A DNA stretch of 7,122 bases from UMGS1279 sp045534095 (GTDB lineage: Bacteria; Bacillota; Clostridia; Oscillospirales; Acutalibacteraceae): the NCBI GenBank assembly GCA_045534095.1, contig JAZSJA010000087.1, positions 1 through 7,122 of the forward strand, written 5' to 3'. Under the pieces are notes generated by a model, which was not told the origin of the DNA, searched no databases, and saw only the letters and a program-made list of their open reading frames with translations. Positions 6,187-7,122 of this stretch are shown here, in pieces. The position numbers were made by a program, and so were the translations under genes. The number at the start of each line of letters is the position of its first letter. Positions within the stretch are counted from its first letter, which is position 1.

Positions 6187-6651
6187 ATGTCGGTGGAGCA
6201 AACAAAAACAATTTCAACAAACAAAAAGGCTTTTCACGATTATTTTGTGATTGAAAGCTTTGAGGCCGGCATTGAACTATGCGGTACAGAGGTAAAGTCC
6301 CTTCGTAAAGGTGGCGTAAATTTAAAGGATGCTTGGTGTAGCATTGACGACGGCGAAATTTGGATAAAGGGTATGCATATTTCCCCATACGAGCAGGGAA
6401 ATATATTTAATAAAGATCCTTTAAGGGTTCGCAAACTCTTAATGCACAAAAGGGAAATTATGCGTCTTTTAGGTCAACTTAAACAACAAGGCTTAACCCT
6501 CATTCCCCTTTCGATTTACTTTAAGGGTTCACTTGTTAAGGTTCAGGTTGGGCTTTGCAAGGGTAAAAAACTTTATGATAAACGTGAAGATATGGCTAAA
6601 AGGGATGCCAAACGCGATATTGAACGCAATTTAAAAGAGCAAAACAGATAA
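6187..6651 (+). CDS. smpB: SsrA-binding protein SmpB
   Basis: SmpB binds the tRNA-like domain of tmRNA and delivers it to ribosomes stalled on messages lacking a stop codon. The 154 residues match the family length and show its motifs in order: NKKAFHDYF (12-20), GTEVKSLR (33-40), HISPY (64-68), KGKKLYDKRE (125-134) and the basic C-terminal tail with DIER (144-147) that enters the ribosomal mRNA channel. The start is not fully certain: AGGAGG at 6178-6183 is only 3 nt before the ATG at 6187 but 9 nt before an in-frame GTG at 6193. The protein may therefore begin two residues later, with no effect on the conserved fold. The gene is directly followed by ssrA, its functional partner, 67 nt downstream with no terminator between. 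No rnr (RNase R) gene lies upstream, unlike the arrangement in many Firmicutes. Confidence 0.97.
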   Translation: MSVEQTKTISTNKKAFHDYFVIESFEAGIELCGTEVKSLRKGGVNLKDAWCSIDDGEIWIKGMHISPYEQGNIFNKDPLRVRKLLMHKREIMRLLGQLKQQGLTLIPLSIYFKGSLVKVQVGLCKGKKLYDKREDMAKRDAKRDIERNLKEQNR

Positions 6652-6809
6652 CCTTTTTATATCACAATCAATTTTTATTACTTCTTACCTCTTAACTTTT
6701 ACCTATTACTTCAAATATGGGGGCGTAAAGGCTTCGACAGGGATTATGAAGTACGGTAAGCGGGTAGTGGCGCGGACACACTTTAAAATCCGTAACTTAA
6801 AAAATAAAC

Positions 6810-6839
6810 GACAACAATAAAGTTGCCTACGCAGCCTAA
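6810..6839 (+). other. tmRNA proteolysis tag reading frame
   Basis: From GAC 6810 the frame reads DNNKVAYAA and stops at TAA 6837-6839. GAC is preferred as resume codon because the five bases before it, TAAAC, match the E. coli context TAGTC at -5, -4 and -1. AAC at 6807 would add one Asn and is the alternative. With the alanine carried by tmRNA the tag would be A-DNNKVAYAA or A-NDNNKVAYAA. The C-terminal AA is conserved, but Tyr replaces the usual Leu at the third position from the end. Confidence 0.75.
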
Positions 6840-6848
6840 TTAGGCTGC
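6831..6848 (+). repeat. Perfect 18-nt palindrome in tmRNA (stop-codon hairpin)
   Basis: GCAGCCTAATTAGGCTGC is a perfect inverted repeat that covers the last two tag codons and the stop codon. In tmRNAs the tag stop codon typically lies in the hairpin just after the frame, so this is the expected helix rather than an independent element. Confidence 0.8.
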
Positions 6849-7066
6849 CGTCCGACCTCAGAGCACCGCGGCTGAGCTAGGGCGTCGAATTAGCGGTGAA
6901 CGTGAATAGCGGCACTCCCCTGCCGTTATCATGACCTTAGGGGATACCGAAGCATTGGGTTTGACGATTGACCTGATGCCAAGGGAATTTTAATAATCGT
7001 CTGCACCCGGAGAAAGCTGTATGAATTGGTTTTTGGACGCGGGTTCGATTCCCGCCGCCTCCACCA

Positions 7067-7122
7067 AACAAGTCGGATCGTAGCCATGTCGTTCTGTGAG
7101 CCAAGGAGTTGTCCTAATATGT
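7067..7122 (+). other. ssrA downstream flank, possible start of a further gene
   Basis: The last 56 nt contain no GC-rich stem followed by a T-run, so the ssrA terminator is either further downstream or absent. AAGGAG (7103-7108) lies 10 nt before an ATG at 7119-7121, which could be the start of a gene cut by the window edge. Only one codon is visible, so this cannot be confirmed. Confidence 0.25.

Larger units (their letters stand above)
6719..7066 (+). ncRNA. ssrA: Transfer-messenger RNA (tmRNA), one-piece
   Basis: A complete 348-nt gene. The 5' end GGGGGCGTAAAGGCTTCGAC and the 3' end with its T-arm are diagnostic. The 7-bp acceptor stem pairs 6719-6725 with 7056-7062 and contains a G-U pair at position 3 (6721 with 7060), the alanine identity element, followed by A and an encoded CCA (7064-7066). 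The T-stem GCGGG/CCCGC (7039-7043 with 7051-7055) encloses TTCGATT. The tag reading frame at about 6810-6839 ends in the perfect palindrome 6831-6848, which forms the hairpin with the stop codon in its loop. The remainder to about 6990 is the pseudoknot region, which I did not fold fully. The RNA, charged with alanine and bound by SmpB, rescues stalled ribosomes and adds a degradation tag. It may be transcribed with smpB and trimmed at the 5' end; no strong separate promoter is visible in 6652-6718. Confidence 0.98.

Noticed and set aside
6680..6709. Short direct repeat (ACTTCTTACCT and ACTTTTACCT) and TATTAC just upstream of ssrA
   Set aside because: The repeat is short and pyrimidine-rich, easily chance in this composition. 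TATTAC as a -10 lacks a matching -35 box, so I do not call a separate ssrA promoter.
6990..7121. Antisense frame across the ssrA 3' end, containing an AAGIEPAS-like string
   Set aside because: This string is the usual artefact of translating the antisense of a tRNA-like T-arm and acceptor stem; the sense strand is an unmistakable tmRNA.

Overview
The window is AT-rich and has the strong AGGAGG-type ribosome binding sites, TTG/GTG start usage and TTGACA/TATAAT promoters typical of low-GC Gram-positive bacteria. Together with the protein types, this suggests a Firmicute, most likely a gut-type Clostridium relative (inference; no taxonomic marker was searched).

Layout. Positions 1-347 hold no convincing complete gene. 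The first 173 bases contain two hairpins, an enclosing stem and two frames open at the left edge, so this is either the tail of an upstream gene or a structured or repeated intergenic element. A very good promoter (325-353) then drives a + strand pair: an RluA-family RNA pseudouridine synthase (390-1358) and a 48-residue, one-helix membrane protein (1360-1506). A symmetric stem-loop (1535-1579) separates this pair from a convergent - strand operon and can end transcription from both sides.

The - strand operon is read from right to left: a glycogen/alpha-glucan branching enzyme of the eukaryote-like GH13_8 type (start near 6010, stop 4013), a YhcH/YjgK/YiaL-family sugar-metabolism protein (4000-3554), a metal-dependent amidohydrolase (3507-2668) and a calcineurin-like metallophosphoesterase with an extra N-terminal beta domain (2665-1583). 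The intergenic gaps are short (12, 46 and 2 nt), and one extended -10 promoter lies upstream. A role in storage-glucan or sugar metabolism is plausible for the first two genes; the job of the two hydrolases is unknown.

On the right, a divergent promoter drives smpB (6187-6651), followed after 67 nt by the complete one-piece tmRNA gene ssrA (6719-7066). SmpB and tmRNA work together in trans-translation, rescuing stalled ribosomes and tagging the incomplete protein. The tag encoded here ends in ...VAYAA rather than the common ...ALAA.

I found no mobile element, CRISPR array, toxin-antitoxin pair or defence system. Most of the window is ordinary chromosomal housekeeping. The points worth a second look are the eukaryote-type branching enzyme and its unusual operon partners, the variant tmRNA tag, the small membrane protein, and the structured left edge.
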